DNA of 64,000 bases. Origin: Ophiocordyceps camponoti-saundersi (nom. inval.). Its lineage: Eukaryota; Ascomycota; Sordariomycetes; Hypocreales; Ophiocordycipitaceae. Positions 11,298-22,196 of this stretch are shown here, piece after piece. The position numbers and the translations under genes were made by a program. The notes under the pieces are model-generated. The model was not told the origin of the DNA, searched no databases, and saw only the letters and a list, made by a program, of their open reading frames with translations. The stretch lies in the NCBI GenBank assembly GCA_003339415.1, contig PDHQ01000162.1, positions 1-64,000 on the forward strand. Reading direction: 5' to 3'. The stretch's first letter is position 1. Each line of letters begins with the position of its first letter.

Positions 11298-13437
11298 CCC
11301 TACCACTGAAGCTGACAATAGAGTTAATTCGACTTCAAAGGCCCAACACCTTTGACTGTTCACTCTTCAGCTCACAACCAAACCACGTGAAAGAATGTGA
11401 AAGTCAAGCGTACATTGGAACGTTTTGCACTCTTCAAATCACTTCACGATCGGCGATTCTCCCGAAAGATCCAAGGGGGCGGTTTTATCGACTGAGGGGG
11501 GGGGCCGCCCAGACTGATTGCCCTCTGGTGGTTTCAGCCGCTAACGGCATGTTTGTCTTGGCCTGTTTTGAGACACTTTTACAACGGGGAGCGCTGTTTT
11601 CCCATGTCCTTTTCTCTCTAAATAGAGACTATGATATGTGTGGGACTTGAAAGGATCAGGAAGGGAAAGGATATGAGCTCTTTTGGCGAGTTGACTGTAA
11701 TAACAGGAGGAGCAGTTTCCGAACGATGAGGAAGATGCACGCACAGAATGCATCAAGGGTTTAATGATGCATACACAACGAATAGTAGGCAGTCAAGTGA
11801 TGAGCTCCACGTGTATCTTGAGGCTGCGCAGCGAACCTTCTTCCTCTTCTCCAAGGAACGAGATCATCCTCCGGGAGTTTGAATGTTGAAGATCCGTGTA
11901 GATGCGGGAAAATAAAGGCCTAACCCACATCAAGAGACAGCCAAGCAAGAGTTCAACAGGCGTTTGGCGCTAGAGAAACAAGGACGATCCCTAAACAGTT
12001 GTATTGGCGTCGCAGCAGCCTTCTCCTGGTTTCGTTGGCTAGCCGCGACAGCTCACCCGCCCCCCCTTTTTTTTCCCTTGTTTCCGGGGCTGTTGAGAGC
12101 TCGCCAAGAAGAGAGATGTGAAAGCCAAGGAAGGACAAAGCAGAAGAGTAGCATTTGGATGACGAGAGGAAGAGAAAGGATTGGACTGATTCGATTCTTC
12201 CTTGTGTAAATCCTGATGAAAGTTATTCTTCCCCTATCAGAAATCAGAAACCCCCAAAGAGCTAGAGAGAGAGAGAGAGCAAAAAAAAAAGGGCGACTTT
12301 GAAGCTTCACTACCCGCCCGTTCATGAAGCTAAAACACGTTCTTTAACCGGCAAATCTCAAAGGCGATCCTTGTTCGAGCCGGCAAATCTCTAGGTCTCC
12401 CCCCCCCCTCCCTCCCTCCTCCTGGTGCCCGGCTAGCCTGACCCGACGCTCGGACACTCAGTCGTCAGCCCTGTAGACTCTGCACTAGAGTTTCCAACCT
12501 TGCACGGTAAAGAGGCGGGAACAAGCAGAGAGAGGAGGGCCCAAAATGGACAACGGGAATTTTAGCCTCCGGGTGATGGCCGGAGTGCCGCACATCACAT
12601 CACATCACATGGTATTTGAAGCTTGCAGGAAAGGGAAGGGGGGGGGCAAGAAAGACGGGTGGCGTCCGGGCCGTTTTCATGACTATGCTCCATAGTTTTC
12701 ACGGGTTGGGCCTTTATGCGTTGCTGTCACGAAAGTTGGTGATGGCTTCCCGTTGATTCCTACTCGTTCTTCACTGAGTCGTTTATGTACATACAGTAGA
12801 AATATGAGAGAGAGAGAGGGGGAGGGAAATCGTGAGAAGAAGTGGCTCTTAACCTATCCAAGTATGTAATTCCAATAGCCGCGTAAGTAAGGGAAAAAAA
12901 GGGGGGTGGTCAACTGCCATCACCACACCACCCCCCCCCCGTTTTTCTTCCCCCATCACACACATCAACACCTACACTCACTCATCTTCCTCTCTCTCTC
13001 TCCCTCTTTTTCTTTTCACGCAACCCACACTCCAAAGAAAGAAAAAAGAGAAAAAAAAAAGGGAACCGAATCCCTTGAAACAACATACGTGACGAAGGCT
13101 TTAAAACGCGGTACTGATCGACTCCGCGAGCAGAGAGAGAGAGAGAGAGAGAGTGGCTGTGGGGGAAGAAAGAGCTGCGTTTCGACTGATCTCTGCACAT
13201 CCCGCTCCATCAAAGGCCAAGTGAGAAGAAAAAAAAAGAAACCAAAACCCTTTTACCCCCTACCCTATCTCGTTAGGCACGGTTCCCTTCTGGAGATGGC
13301 CGCTTCCGCGTTGCAGCGTCAAGGGCCGCTCGGGCTCTGCCAACTTCTTGTCCGGCCGGCCGGTCGTTTGAGATCGACCCTGTGGACTCACTTACAGGTC
13401 CCAATTGCCATGGACCTTTTTTTTCGATTCCGCTCAT

Positions 13438-13444
13438 TATAAAG
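13438..13444 (+). promoter_or_regulatory. TATA box of the Egh16-like gene
   Basis: TATAAAG follows a T-rich run and is 284 bp upstream of the ATG. From 13480 to 13715 the sequence is nearly all C and T, as in highly transcribed fungal leaders. The distance implies a long 5' leader. Confidence 0.45.
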
Positions 13445-13721
13445 CGTGGGCTTTGCCGACGTTGAAGAAAGAAATCCCTCTTCCTACCTCATCCCAGCAT
13501 CAGCATCTTCTTTGCTTCCTTCTTCCCCCTTTTATCATCTTCTCTTCTCTGTTTTCTTCTCTTCATCTAATAATATCTTCCTTCCAAAGACTCTTTATTC
13601 GTTTTTCCTTCTCATCTTCCCTGCTGGACAGGTCTTTTTTGATAGCATTTGATTCTCGCCTTCTCTTCCCCTTCCCCCCTCCCCCTTTTTATCACCCACT
13701 CCCGCCTTCCAACCATCCATC

Positions 13722-14777
13722 ATGTCTTCCTCTCTCAGGTCCGCTCTCCTCACATCCGCCCTGCTCGCGGCAGAGCTCGTTGCCGGCCACTCTGCCATCA
13801 CCGCTGCCAAGGGTGACGCTGGTGGCATGGCCATGGCCCTCGGCGTCAACCCCAGCACACCTCGAGATGGCACCAACCGCAACCCGTTCCAGCAAGACTC
13901 GACCCGCTTCCGAGGCGCCTCGGCACAGACCTTCGGCGAGACGCTGGCAGGCGGTGCCAACACGGCCGAAGCAGGCACCCAGGCCATGATGGCCATGACC
14001 GGCCAGCCCCTGCCTCAAGTCTCTCCGGGTGGCACCCTCACCATGACGCTTCACCAGGTCAACGGTGACGGAGCCGGACCCTACACCTGCATGATCAACG
14101 CCGACGGTACCGGCCAGGACTGGCAACAGATCCAGGTCACGCAGAACGTCGCCGGCAACAACCGGGGTAGGAACAACGCTGGTGCCAAGACGGACAACAC
14201 CCTGGCTGTCCAGGTCCCCGCCGGCCAACAGTGCACAGGCGCCGTCGCCGGCCAGAACGCAGTCTGCATGATGCGCTGCCAGAACAAGGCTCCCGCCGGT
14301 CCCTTTGGAGGTGTCGTCCCCATGCAGATCGCTGGACAGGGTCAGGCCGGTCAGGGGGCTGCTGGTGGCCTCAACGGAGTCGCTGGTGGCCTGAACGGAG
14401 CCGCTGGAGGAGCTGAAGGCGCCAACGGAGGTGTTCTGAACAACGCTGCCGGAGGAGCTGCCGGAGAGGCCAACACCGGTGCCCAGAACAATGCCGCCGC
14501 CGGCGCTGCCGGAGGTGCCGCTACTGGAGCCGCCGCCGGAGCCGCCGGTGGTGCCGCCGGTGGTGCCGCCGCCGGAAAAGCAGCTGCCGGAAACGCCGCC
14601 GGTGCCGGTGCCGCCGCCAAAGCAGGCAAGGCCAAGGGAGCCAAGGCAGCCAAGGGAGCCAACGCCGCCGCCGGCGCCGGAGCCGATGGTCAAAAAGCAG
14701 CCAAGGGGGCCAAGGGGGCCAAGGCTGCCAAGGCCGGCGGCAAGAACGCCGCAGCCGCCGACGACGACGACAACTGA
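13722..14777 (+). CDS. Egh16/MAS-like secreted surface protein with Ala-Gly-Lys tail
   Basis: Single exon of 351 residues. A signal peptide ends near residue 22 ([11 protein letters not shown]). Residues 22-205 match the Egh16-like virulence factor family (GEgh16, Gas1, MAS proteins) found on appressoria of plant and insect pathogens: [34 protein letters not shown] and the Cys-containing YTCMINADG and CMMRCQNKA. Residues 206-351 are low complexity, first AGQGG/NGAAGG repeats, then Lys-Ala-Gly repeats such as [14 protein letters not shown], ending DDDDN. The tail resembles a histone H1 tail in composition and may attach to the wall; that is inference. A TATA box and long leader suggest strong regulated expression. 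A long frame on the opposite strand is only a mirror of the GC-rich repeats. Confidence 0.88.
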   Translation: MSSSLRSALLTSALLAAELVAGHSAITAAKGDAGGMAMALGVNPSTPRDGTNRNPFQQDSTRFRGASAQTFGETLAGGANTAEAGTQAMMAMTGQPLPQVSPGGTLTMTLHQVNGDGAGPYTCMINADGTGQDWQQIQVTQNVAGNNRGRNNAGAKTDNTLAVQVPAGQQCTGAVAGQNAVCMMRCQNKAPAGPFGGVVPMQIAGQGQAGQGAAGGLNGVAGGLNGAAGGAEGANGGVLNNAAGGAAGEANTGAQNNAAAGAAGGAATGAAAGAAGGAAGGAAAGKAAAGNAAGAGAAAKAGKAKGAKAAKGANAAAGAGADGQKAAKGAKGAKAAKAGGKNAAAADDDDN

Positions 14778-15126
14778 GCAACATAAAAACAGTATCGTTC
14801 CTTGCTTCATCATCATCATCATCATCAACATCAACTCATCGTCATCAAAACAAACGGGCAAACAAATTTTCCAGCCCCATGTCTATCTTTACAGTCTTAC
14901 ACTAAGCCTTCCTTTCGTTATACCACAAGCGCTGTCTTATCTAGCAGAGCCCTTTTTTTGTTTAATTGTTAGTTTGGATTCGATACCAGTCGCGGCAGGA
15001 TTGATATCAGAAATGGGAGATTTTGGGATGGTTATTATCTAGGGATATTCAGAAGAAGAAGAAGAAGAGGAAGAAGAAGAAGAAAAAACAAGTTTTCATT
15101 ATTCACACATCTTTGTGAGACTGACT
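14778..15126. other. 3' flank between convergent genes
   Basis: Contains a CATCAT run (14807-14830), T-rich stretches and a GAAGAA run (15050-15085). No coding signal; it holds the 3' ends of the Egh16-like and EVE genes. Confidence 0.5.
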
Positions 15127-16029
15127 CTATTTGTTGACGTGCTCTAATCCTGCCTCTTCAGCCTTTTCATCGGCGAGACGGCACAGAGCCGTCCACTCTG
15201 ACTCGGAGACGCGGCTCACGCTTAGACGTGACTGCTTGAGCATCTGCATGTTCTCAAGCACGCCTCCTGGCTTTCCCATTTCTCGCAGCTCGCGCAATAG
15301 AATCGGCACGGCGAACTTTCGACGAAACTCGACGTGAACCAGACTCCAGCGATTCTCCTTTGTCGACGCAGGGTCGTAGTAGGGCGCGCCGGGGACGAGC
15401 GCCGTCTCTGCGAGTCTTTCTGTTAAAAAGGTTTTCTCGGGGTAAAAGGGAGAAAGGGTCGCACCATCTGGAGAGAATTCTTTGACGATTTCCATGATTC
15501 CGACGATGCCGGGCTCCTTGCAGTTTGAATGATAGAAGAAGCTTTTATCATGGACGTTCATCTTGCGCAGGTTATTTCTGGCTGAACCAGTATCAGTACA
15601 TGAGAGCCACTGAAGGGAGAATCCTAAGGGGGAAAGACGCACCAGCATACGCTCGAATACCTGCTCATCTGTCAGCCGACGCGAATCCAAATGATATGCC
15701 TTCCTCGAGAACGCACCATCCCAACCCTCAGGCTCAGTCTTGGCCCTAAGGTCATCGATGCTGAAGCTGACATCGACCCCATTCTCGAAACGCGGCTCGG
15801 GCTCGGCCTTCATCAGCCAGTACCATTCGCCATCGTGTCGCGGTGCTTCGGGGTTGACGGCCGTGTTCGCTGGCTCAGTGGCCGGAGAGGCTTCGTCGTG
15901 GTCTGCTTCATTCTGATCTGCTTCGTCGTGGGTTTTGGCCTCCTCTTTCGATGCTTGACGAGATGAACGTCTTCGCTTGGGCGCTGACTCTTGACTTTTG
16001 TCCTTGGTCTTGCGTTTGCGCGGCGGCAT
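15127..16029 (-). CDS. EVE-domain protein, thymocyte nuclear protein 1 (THYN1)-like
   Basis: Three exons: 16029-15717, an 18-nt microexon 15660-15643, and 15581-15127, giving 261 residues. The introns are 56 bp (GTGCGT to GAGCAG) and 61 bp (GTGCGT to GTTCAG). The N-terminus is basic (MPPRKRKTKDK...KRRRSSR), consistent with a nuclear signal. The EVE domain (about 90-255) shows WYWLMKAEPE, FSIDDL, WDGIRAYAARNNLRKM built across both splices, FFYHSNCKEPGIVGI and the closing SRLSVSRV. EVE domains are PUA-related and are thought to bind modified nucleic-acid bases. Reading straight through the introns stays open but destroys the WDGxRxxxARN motif, so the microexon is needed. Longer upstream frame has no support. 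Confidence 0.88.
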   Translation of the reverse strand: MPPRKRKTKDKSQESAPKRRRSSRQASKEEAKTHDEADQNEADHDEASPATEPANTAVNPEAPRHDGEWYWLMKAEPEPRFENGVDVSFSIDDLRAKTEPEGWDGAFSRKAYHLDSRRLTDEQVFERMLVRLSPLGFSLQWLSCTDTGSARNNLRKMNVHDKSFFYHSNCKEPGIVGIMEIVKEFSPDGATLSPFYPEKTFLTERLAETALVPGAPYYDPASTKENRWSLVHVEFRRKFAVPILLRELREMGKPGGVLENMQMLKQSRLSVSRVSESEWTALCRLADEKAEEAGLEHVNK

Positions 16030-17224
16030 GCTGTTGAGTCTAGTAGAGTGAAGTTTACATTCCAGCACGTGATGATATTTGATAGTGTTTTTGCGCTTTC
16101 GAATGACGTCATCCGCAACGCGGCTTATCAGACTTATCGAACTGCTCGAGAGTCGCAGGCAGAGACTGAAGCCTTGGATTGGACGCAGCAATGTCCGCAT
16201 TTGCATTGGTATCATGTGCTTTGCTTGAAGATGTTGAGCGGATTGTCATCCTGGCTTGCCTCGGCATCGGCAAAGGAGCAATCACCAGCAAAACCCACTT
16301 ACCCCCTTGCTAGCCGGGGCCTACATACATACATCGTCTGCTTCGCCCATTACGATTACTGTGGCACGCTGCGCCTTTAAAGGAGCACAACGATCAAGAT
16401 GTACTACGGCCTCAGTTGAAGACCGCTTCTACAGAATCGCAAGGCTACGGATGCCCTACCGTACCCCTGAAACTGCTGCAAGAAAGAAATCCGTCTTGTG
16501 GCGTCCGACGTACCCGAGTCTCTTTGCAGCCCGGTCTCGCACTACAACAACGCCCCGAGGACATGACGAGTTGGCGGCGACTGACACGGCTATTTCCCGC
16601 AGTTGGCATCTCACGGCCAATCAAGAATCTCACCAAAGAATAGAACAGAAGGGAAGCAATGCTGCTTACATACAGTTGCATATAAGACTTGAAACTTATC
16701 TGGGGGGAAGAATTCGTCTTGAGGGAAAAGCAGGGTCTCCAGGTGGCTGTGCATCGTCGTCGACATGGTAGCTGTAGCAGTAGAACATGACCCCTTGTCC
16801 TGAAGAGAGATGTTTAATAACTTGACAGACGTAGCAATGGCCCGTCTGGCTTCATGTAAGGCTGGCATCAAAGAGACGCGTACTCTACGCCACCACGTGG
16901 AGATGGACATCATGCTAGTATGTACGTTTCACACGACGGGTCAATGATGGAAGTAAAATCGAGGGATCCTTTCCTCTACACACGTGGAGATAGACACCTG
17001 AAGATAGCCGACCATGGCTGTGTCGACGTCGGAGCGTCCTACGACGCATTATCTGTCGCAAACAAAAGTTAACCTACATGCCTTACCCATGTCTAGGCAT
17101 CTAAAGATATCCGGAACCGAAACCTTGCCCACGTCAGTTTATAACGAGGAACGTGTCCCCCCCTCTCTTTGTCTTCTCCCAAGTTCATCCCTCCAATCTT
17201 GTGTTCAACTCTGGTCTGGCAAAG
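16030..17224. other. Divergent intergenic region
   Basis: Between the EVE gene (minus) and the SMP-30-like gene (plus). Open frames up to about 170 codons exist at 16256-16771 but show no codon bias, domain or splice support. A short CATACATACAT run lies near 16323. Nothing else recognised. Confidence 0.45.
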
Positions 17225-18256
17225 ATGCGTCTCTCGTCCCCTGGCATCTGGTCTATCGCCTTTGCTCTACTTCGCCTCCCTCTCGCTTCGGGAGCAGAAA
17301 CAAAAGCAGGTGAAAACGTGACGACAAAGGCTCTGTCTCGTCGAACCGTCGCTCAGTTCTCCGTCGGCACGTGGATCGAGAACATTGCCGTACGGTCCAA
17401 TGGCAACCTCCTCCTTACAAGCCTCATGCCCAACGCGTCTGTATACGAGGTTGCGAATCCGGCGTCACAGAATCCAAACGTCACCCGTTTATTTACAATC
17501 AACGATGCCTCTGGTCTCTTAGGCATCTCGGAGATATCGACTGATGTCTTCGCCGTTGCTGGCGGTAACATCAGTTCCAGCGGAGGCGTCAAGGGTAGCA
17601 TGCGCGTCTGGACCGTTGACTTTTCCTCTTCGGCCAATCCGCAGCCGAAACTTGCCCAGACGGTATCGGAAGCCGTCTTCCTCAACGGCATGACGACTGT
17701 GCCTAACAAGGAGAAAGTCGTCCTCATTTCGGATTCGGCCAAGGGCGTGGTTTGGAAGGTCGACGTAGGAGCCAACAAGAACGAAATAGCGATGCAGCTT
17801 CCAGAAATGGGCTCCCAGAACCAGAAAGAACCGATCGGCGTCAACGGCATACATATCCGAGATGGAAACCTCACGTGGCTCAACCACGACACGTTCAAGA
17901 TGTTCAGCATCAAAATCACCGAGGACGGGTCTCAGGCTGAGGGGGCCAAGGCGGCCGAGATCGCCTCCTTCCCCGTCACGGCCTTGGACGACTTCATCTT
18001 TGGTCCGGCGCAACAGGCGACTGCGTGGGTGACGACGAACTCGGATAACAGGGTGTTTGCGCTCGAGGCTTCGGGAAAAAGTGTCGTCGTGGCCGGTGCG
18101 ACTAACTCTCCCGACGTGGCGACGGCGACGGCTTGCCAGTTCGGAAGGACTGAGAAAGATGCTAATATCCTCTACGTCACTACTGGTGGAGATGAGATTG
18201 ATGGGAAGCATGGGGGTAAGGTAGAGGCTTTGGACACGGCAGGCTTCCGCGTTTGA
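17225..18256 (+). CDS. Secreted SMP-30/gluconolactonase-like six-bladed propeller protein
   Basis: Single exon of 343 residues from the Met at 17225, which begins a signal peptide (MRLSSPGIWSIAFALLRLPL...ASG). An in-frame Met at 17153 would bury this signal and is rejected. The body fits a fungal NHL/SMP-30-like beta-propeller: WIENIAVRSNGNLLLTS, LLGISEISTDVFAV, FLNGMTTVP, LISDSAKGVVWKVD, GVNGIHIRDGNLTWLNH, LDDFIFGP and ILYVTTGG. This family includes secreted lactonase-like proteins and the hetero-Diels-Alderases of some tropolone pathways, so chemistry cannot be read from sequence. No secondary metabolite gene lies beside it. Several N-x-S/T sites suit a secreted glycoprotein. Confidence 0.83.
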   Translation: MRLSSPGIWSIAFALLRLPLASGAETKAGENVTTKALSRRTVAQFSVGTWIENIAVRSNGNLLLTSLMPNASVYEVANPASQNPNVTRLFTINDASGLLGISEISTDVFAVAGGNISSSGGVKGSMRVWTVDFSSSANPQPKLAQTVSEAVFLNGMTTVPNKEKVVLISDSAKGVVWKVDVGANKNEIAMQLPEMGSQNQKEPIGVNGIHIRDGNLTWLNHDTFKMFSIKITEDGSQAEGAKAAEIASFPVTALDDFIFGPAQQATAWVTTNSDNRVFALEASGKSVVVAGATNSPDVATATACQFGRTEKDANILYVTTGGDEIDGKHGGKVEALDTAGFRV

Positions 18257-18863
18257 ACACCGGCTTTATGGTCCGAGTCCGTCGTCAACATGACGTCTGA
18301 TGGATGTCTCCGTTGAAGTTGTCAAAGATTGAATATGAACCGTTGAAAAAAAAAAAGAGCTCAAGACGTCTCAAGTTACGTTCCAAGCAGTTGATATGAA
18401 GCCTGCACAGCCGAGTTAGGTGGGCGGTTCACATATGTTTGTGTTGTATCAATGTCTGACCCTTGGTGTTGTGATGATATGAAGTTGACATCTCTCATAA
18501 TCTAATTCTTCATAGCATAGGCGAATTGAAAAGAGTAATAATGCTTCTTCTGACAAGACCTGCTCTGTAGTTGGAAAGAGACCTTATGCACGTTTCCTAC
18601 TTGGCAAAGAATGCTACGAGTGCAGCTGGGCAGGAATTGATCACGTTCCATGAGACAACAAGAATGATAGCGAAAACCCGGCCATCTTCGGAAGTTTTCG
18701 GACTCGCAGAAAAGGTTCACGGAACGCCGTCGATCCCGAGGTCCGGCTCTGAAACATCCCGCATGTGCCCGCATACGGTGCAACGGATGTACATACGTCT
18801 GTCGGTATGTTCGCCCTCCTTCTAGACGCAACCCAGAATCAGTAACGCCATTCGACCCTCGTG
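18257..18863. other. 3' flank between convergent genes
   Basis: Convergent 3' region. On the minus strand, frames that would continue the PNP-NACHT protein stay open beyond its stop but do not look like WD40, ankyrin or TPR repeats. No other gene seen. Confidence 0.45.
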
Positions 18864-21800
18864 CTAGGCTCCGGACCGAGCCGTGTATATCTGCAGAGGC
18901 GAAGAGTCTAGATCGTCCGCCATGGCAGCGGCAAAGTTGACGAAGCGGTTGAGGAACTCTGAGAACTGTTTGTCGCCCCGGTTCTACATGACCTGTCAGT
19001 ACAAGCACTGGTGGGAAGAGTCGAACAGCACTCGACGTACCGCGAACACGGACTGCAGCGTCTTAGCGAGACGGAACACCTCGTAGCCTCTGCCTAGCAA
19101 GCCCAACGCTTCCATCCAGTGAAGACGGTGAGACTTGAGAAAGTGGTGAGCTCTTTCGCAGATGTCTGCGTCGTAGCCTGCATTTTGAACGTGATACACC
19201 CAATATACGCAGGCATACTGGACCTCTGGCGGGATGCAAGAGTCTATCCTTCGCTGGCCGATGGTAGATCGATTCGCCCTTATGGCATTCGTTGCACAAA
19301 TGTCTCGACGTAGGCAATCCATCATACGTAGACAGTTGGCTGCTACCGTCTTGTGAGCTTCTCGTCCGTCAATCCAAAAGGACTTGTCTGTGCACTGCTT
19401 GGGATCCAAAAGGTAGTCGCCAAAGGATCGATGAAGTAGTCTCACAGGGGCCGTTGCAGACGAAGGGATATCCAAGACAGGATGGAGCATGTCAATCTCG
19501 TCATCGACTTCATCTCTGGAAACGTGAAGAAGACGAGCTAGAGACGACTTAGACAGCGGATCGACGATGACGACGAGAGGTCCGACAATGTTTCGGAATC
19601 GTTCTCGCTGCTTCTCATCGGAGTTGTCTCCGTGTAGGTTGCGCAAGACAGGGAGGTAAGCAGCATTCAGTTGCGACGATTGGCTTCCTGATTCTCGACA
19701 GGTGAGAATCTTCTTCAGTTGCTCTTCAGGAGTTCCCCTTCTTCCGTCGGCGATGAAGCGGCACATGGTAGCTGCGGAGATGAAGAGCGGCGCTGCCAGC
19801 TTCGTCAGAGATTCAATCTTGTCCGAACCTGGCCAGTTCTCAGCAAGTTTTTCATCGCTTTTCGTAGAAGCGTTGTATTCCTCCCGTATCATGGCCATCT
19901 CATGACTCAGAAATATGCTTATATCTTTCCCGTCTTTGGGCATCTTGTGAAGATGAAGCTCCTGATTTATTCTGTCGTCATCCTTGATTCCAAGACGGAC
20001 TCTCATTTTCGGGCTGCTTGTGAGAAAGATCCTGAGTTGTAAAGACTGCGTAGCCGCGGCACGAGAGAAGAGTTCAAGAATAAGTTTGACGTCGTCCTCC
20101 GGCTCGCACTCATCCAACGCATCCACCACGATGAAGACAGGCTTATTCGTCGGCAAGGCTGGGGCAACCATTTCCAAAGGTTTCAAGACGAATTTGTTGA
20201 AACTCTCTTTGAAATGGCTTCGTCTGATTCTGTTATTGCCCTCTATAGAATCCCCGGATCCGAAATGCGCTCTTCGGGGCTCCCTTCGCATGTCGGTGGC
20301 AGCGGCCTTGATGTACTTGGCGATGGCGGGCTCTCTTTCTGTCAGATTAGCTGCGATAGTAGAAAAGAACTTGGACAGGTTCCCTCGGTCTGTCTCGCCT
20401 TTCTTGAAGAAGAAGCTAGCTACGAGATGATGATTTTCCCAAGACTGGGCCACGGTTCTGGCGATGGTGGACTTTCCAGTCCCCTGTCCTCCCATGAGCC
20501 AGAAGATAGATCCAGCTTCGGGATTGTTGGCCCATGACGATACTTCTTGCAAGAGATCTCCTCTGGTTCCAGACAGACACGTCGGCTCTTTGTTCTCGGC
20601 ACGAGAGTTGAAAGAGGCTCCCACGGCAACTTGAGGCTCAAGACGTCGAAGGGTCGCTTTCTGATCAATATCTAGGAGAACGGTACTAGATTTGGGCAGC
20701 TTAGACTAGACATGTCGACTCTAAGATGGTGGCAAGACTTACCGGACACCTTCAACGTCGTCTCTTACATTCGCAGTGACGGACTGGAGGTTCTTTACTT
20801 CATCACCGACTTCGACCGCATCAGATAGACGAAGTGCTTCTTTGCAACCGGAGGAAACACTAACTGGATCTAAGCACATCGACAGCCCTTTGCGTCGCTT
20901 GCAGCTGCTTCGCCGGGACATAACCAAGAAGCTCCTTCGCATAAGCAGCCGCGGTGGCCGAAGCATACCGCTGCCATCGATCGTTCTTGTGGGAATCAGC
21001 GTAGTCGCAGATGCCTCTTATCACCAGACAGGGGAAGTGGTTCATGAGGCCAGCAGCCTCCATCTCGAAACAGATGCAATCCTCCCCTATCATAGAGGCA
21101 ACCCTATCTCGGGTGATTGCATCCTTGATGAGCTTGTTCCCGGAAGCGATGATCCCGTAATGGATCTCCGGATCGGTGGTATCCCTCTTCTCGCGCCGTA
21201 TCTCCTTGGTAGCATCACAGGCTGTACACGTGCCGCCACCCTCATGATCGTACGTCGACATGAACAGCCGGTCGTTGTCTGATCCCTGGTGCGTAAAGCT
21301 AGGGGCGTTGTTCCTCGCCGTCGTCATTCTAGGATTGGCGGTGCCCATTGCCTGCAGTATGTCGGGGATTCTCGACGGTGAGATTTCATGCTCGGCTTGC
21401 AGGTTTCCCAGTGCGCTTAGAAGGACTTGAGGGGGCATGTTGAGTGAACCCGTTCGCTCCCAGACGTCATGCAACTTGGCCTTTCCGAGGTCATACTGGA
21501 CAACGCCTCCCTCAGTTGCCCGAGGCTGACTGATGATAACATCACCAAGTCTGATATCCCGATCTCGATCCGGTCGTGAAACAGCGCCTCCTATCCCGAC
21601 TAGAAGCCCAATCTTGACCTGCGGCAAGGATGAGAGCAAGCTGGACGCAGTCGTCGCTGCCGATGTGGTTCCGTAGATGCCGGCCGGGAGCGAGGCTATG
21701 ACGATGTTATGCGCGCCGATCCGACCCCACGTGTACGAATTCGTGTCGGTCTGGTGTTGCTCGAAGCCTTGAGGGGGTGAATGGCGGTCGTCCAGTAGCG

Positions 21801-21957
21801 CTGTGGCTGCCGCCCGCTCGATAGGGAGAGCCGCAATCCACCCTATTGTGTAGAGGCTGGGGTCGTCTAGTGTCGTCATTGCAGGTGGGAGGTGAGGCCA
21901 AGGGTTAACTGGTGTCGTCGAAGAGGCCTCGGGCGGGGTCAAGGTCCATGATATCAC
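18864..21957 (-). CDS. NLR-like protein: nucleoside phosphorylase domain fused to NACHT NTPase
   Basis: Four exons: 21957-20865, 20809-20743, 20685-19041 and 18983-18864, giving 974 residues; introns are 55, 57 and 57 bp. Residues 30-345 are a PNP/UDP phosphorylase-like domain (YTIGWIAALPIERAAA, LLVGIGGA, CICFEMEAAGLMNHFPC, VIRGICDYADSHKN). A short heptad-like linker (DEVKNLQSVTANVRDDVEG) follows, then NACHT with Walker A GGQGTGKST (about 449) and Walker B VFIVVDALDECE (about 572), and a helical C-terminal part. Such fungal receptors act in non-self recognition and heterokaryon incompatibility, usually with C-terminal WD40, ankyrin or TPR repeats. Here it ends just after PLQIYTA, so that sensor is missing. 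A Met at 21879 is an alternative start. The reading frame of the core is intact. Confidence 0.87.
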
Positions 21958-22196
21958 CAGTCTGACATGAGCTGACGTGCATCGCCAATCGGTGATTTGT
22001 TCTTGCCGGCCGTTTCTTACGTTTATACGGACTCTTTCAGCAGCTTATTGGGCTTCCCTTACAGGGGTTCTACGAAGGTTTGGGGGAGGGGGACAAAAAA
22101 GCGATGGTTCAACGTTCAGTCGAGAACTCCTCACCAGAGTCGAGTCAGGTATCAGAAGCAATAACCAACTTATTGCTGGTTAAACCACAGTTAACG

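Larger units (their letters stand above)
8768..13721. other. Gene-poor region of about 5 kb
   Basis: I find no supportable gene. Open frames are short and without domains. Items seen: the Bys1 promoter (8768-9000), a three-copy tandem repeat at 11240-11297, an ACATC repeat at about 12590-12610, and a long pyrimidine-rich leader region before the Egh16-like gene (12920-13720). One minus-strand frame at 10772-10972 has protein-like composition and an acceptor-like CAG at its start, but no partner exon was found. The stretch could hold a non-coding RNA, a long promoter or relics of lost genes. Confidence 0.5.

Noticed and set aside
13692..14861. 389-codon open frame on the minus strand opposite the Egh16-like gene
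   Set aside because: It is Gly/Ser repeat antisense to GC-rich Ala/Gly codons; no domain, and the plus strand has a clear family match and signal peptide.
16256..16771. 171-codon plus-strand frame
   Set aside because: No codon bias, domain, promoter or splice evidence; sits in a divergent promoter region.
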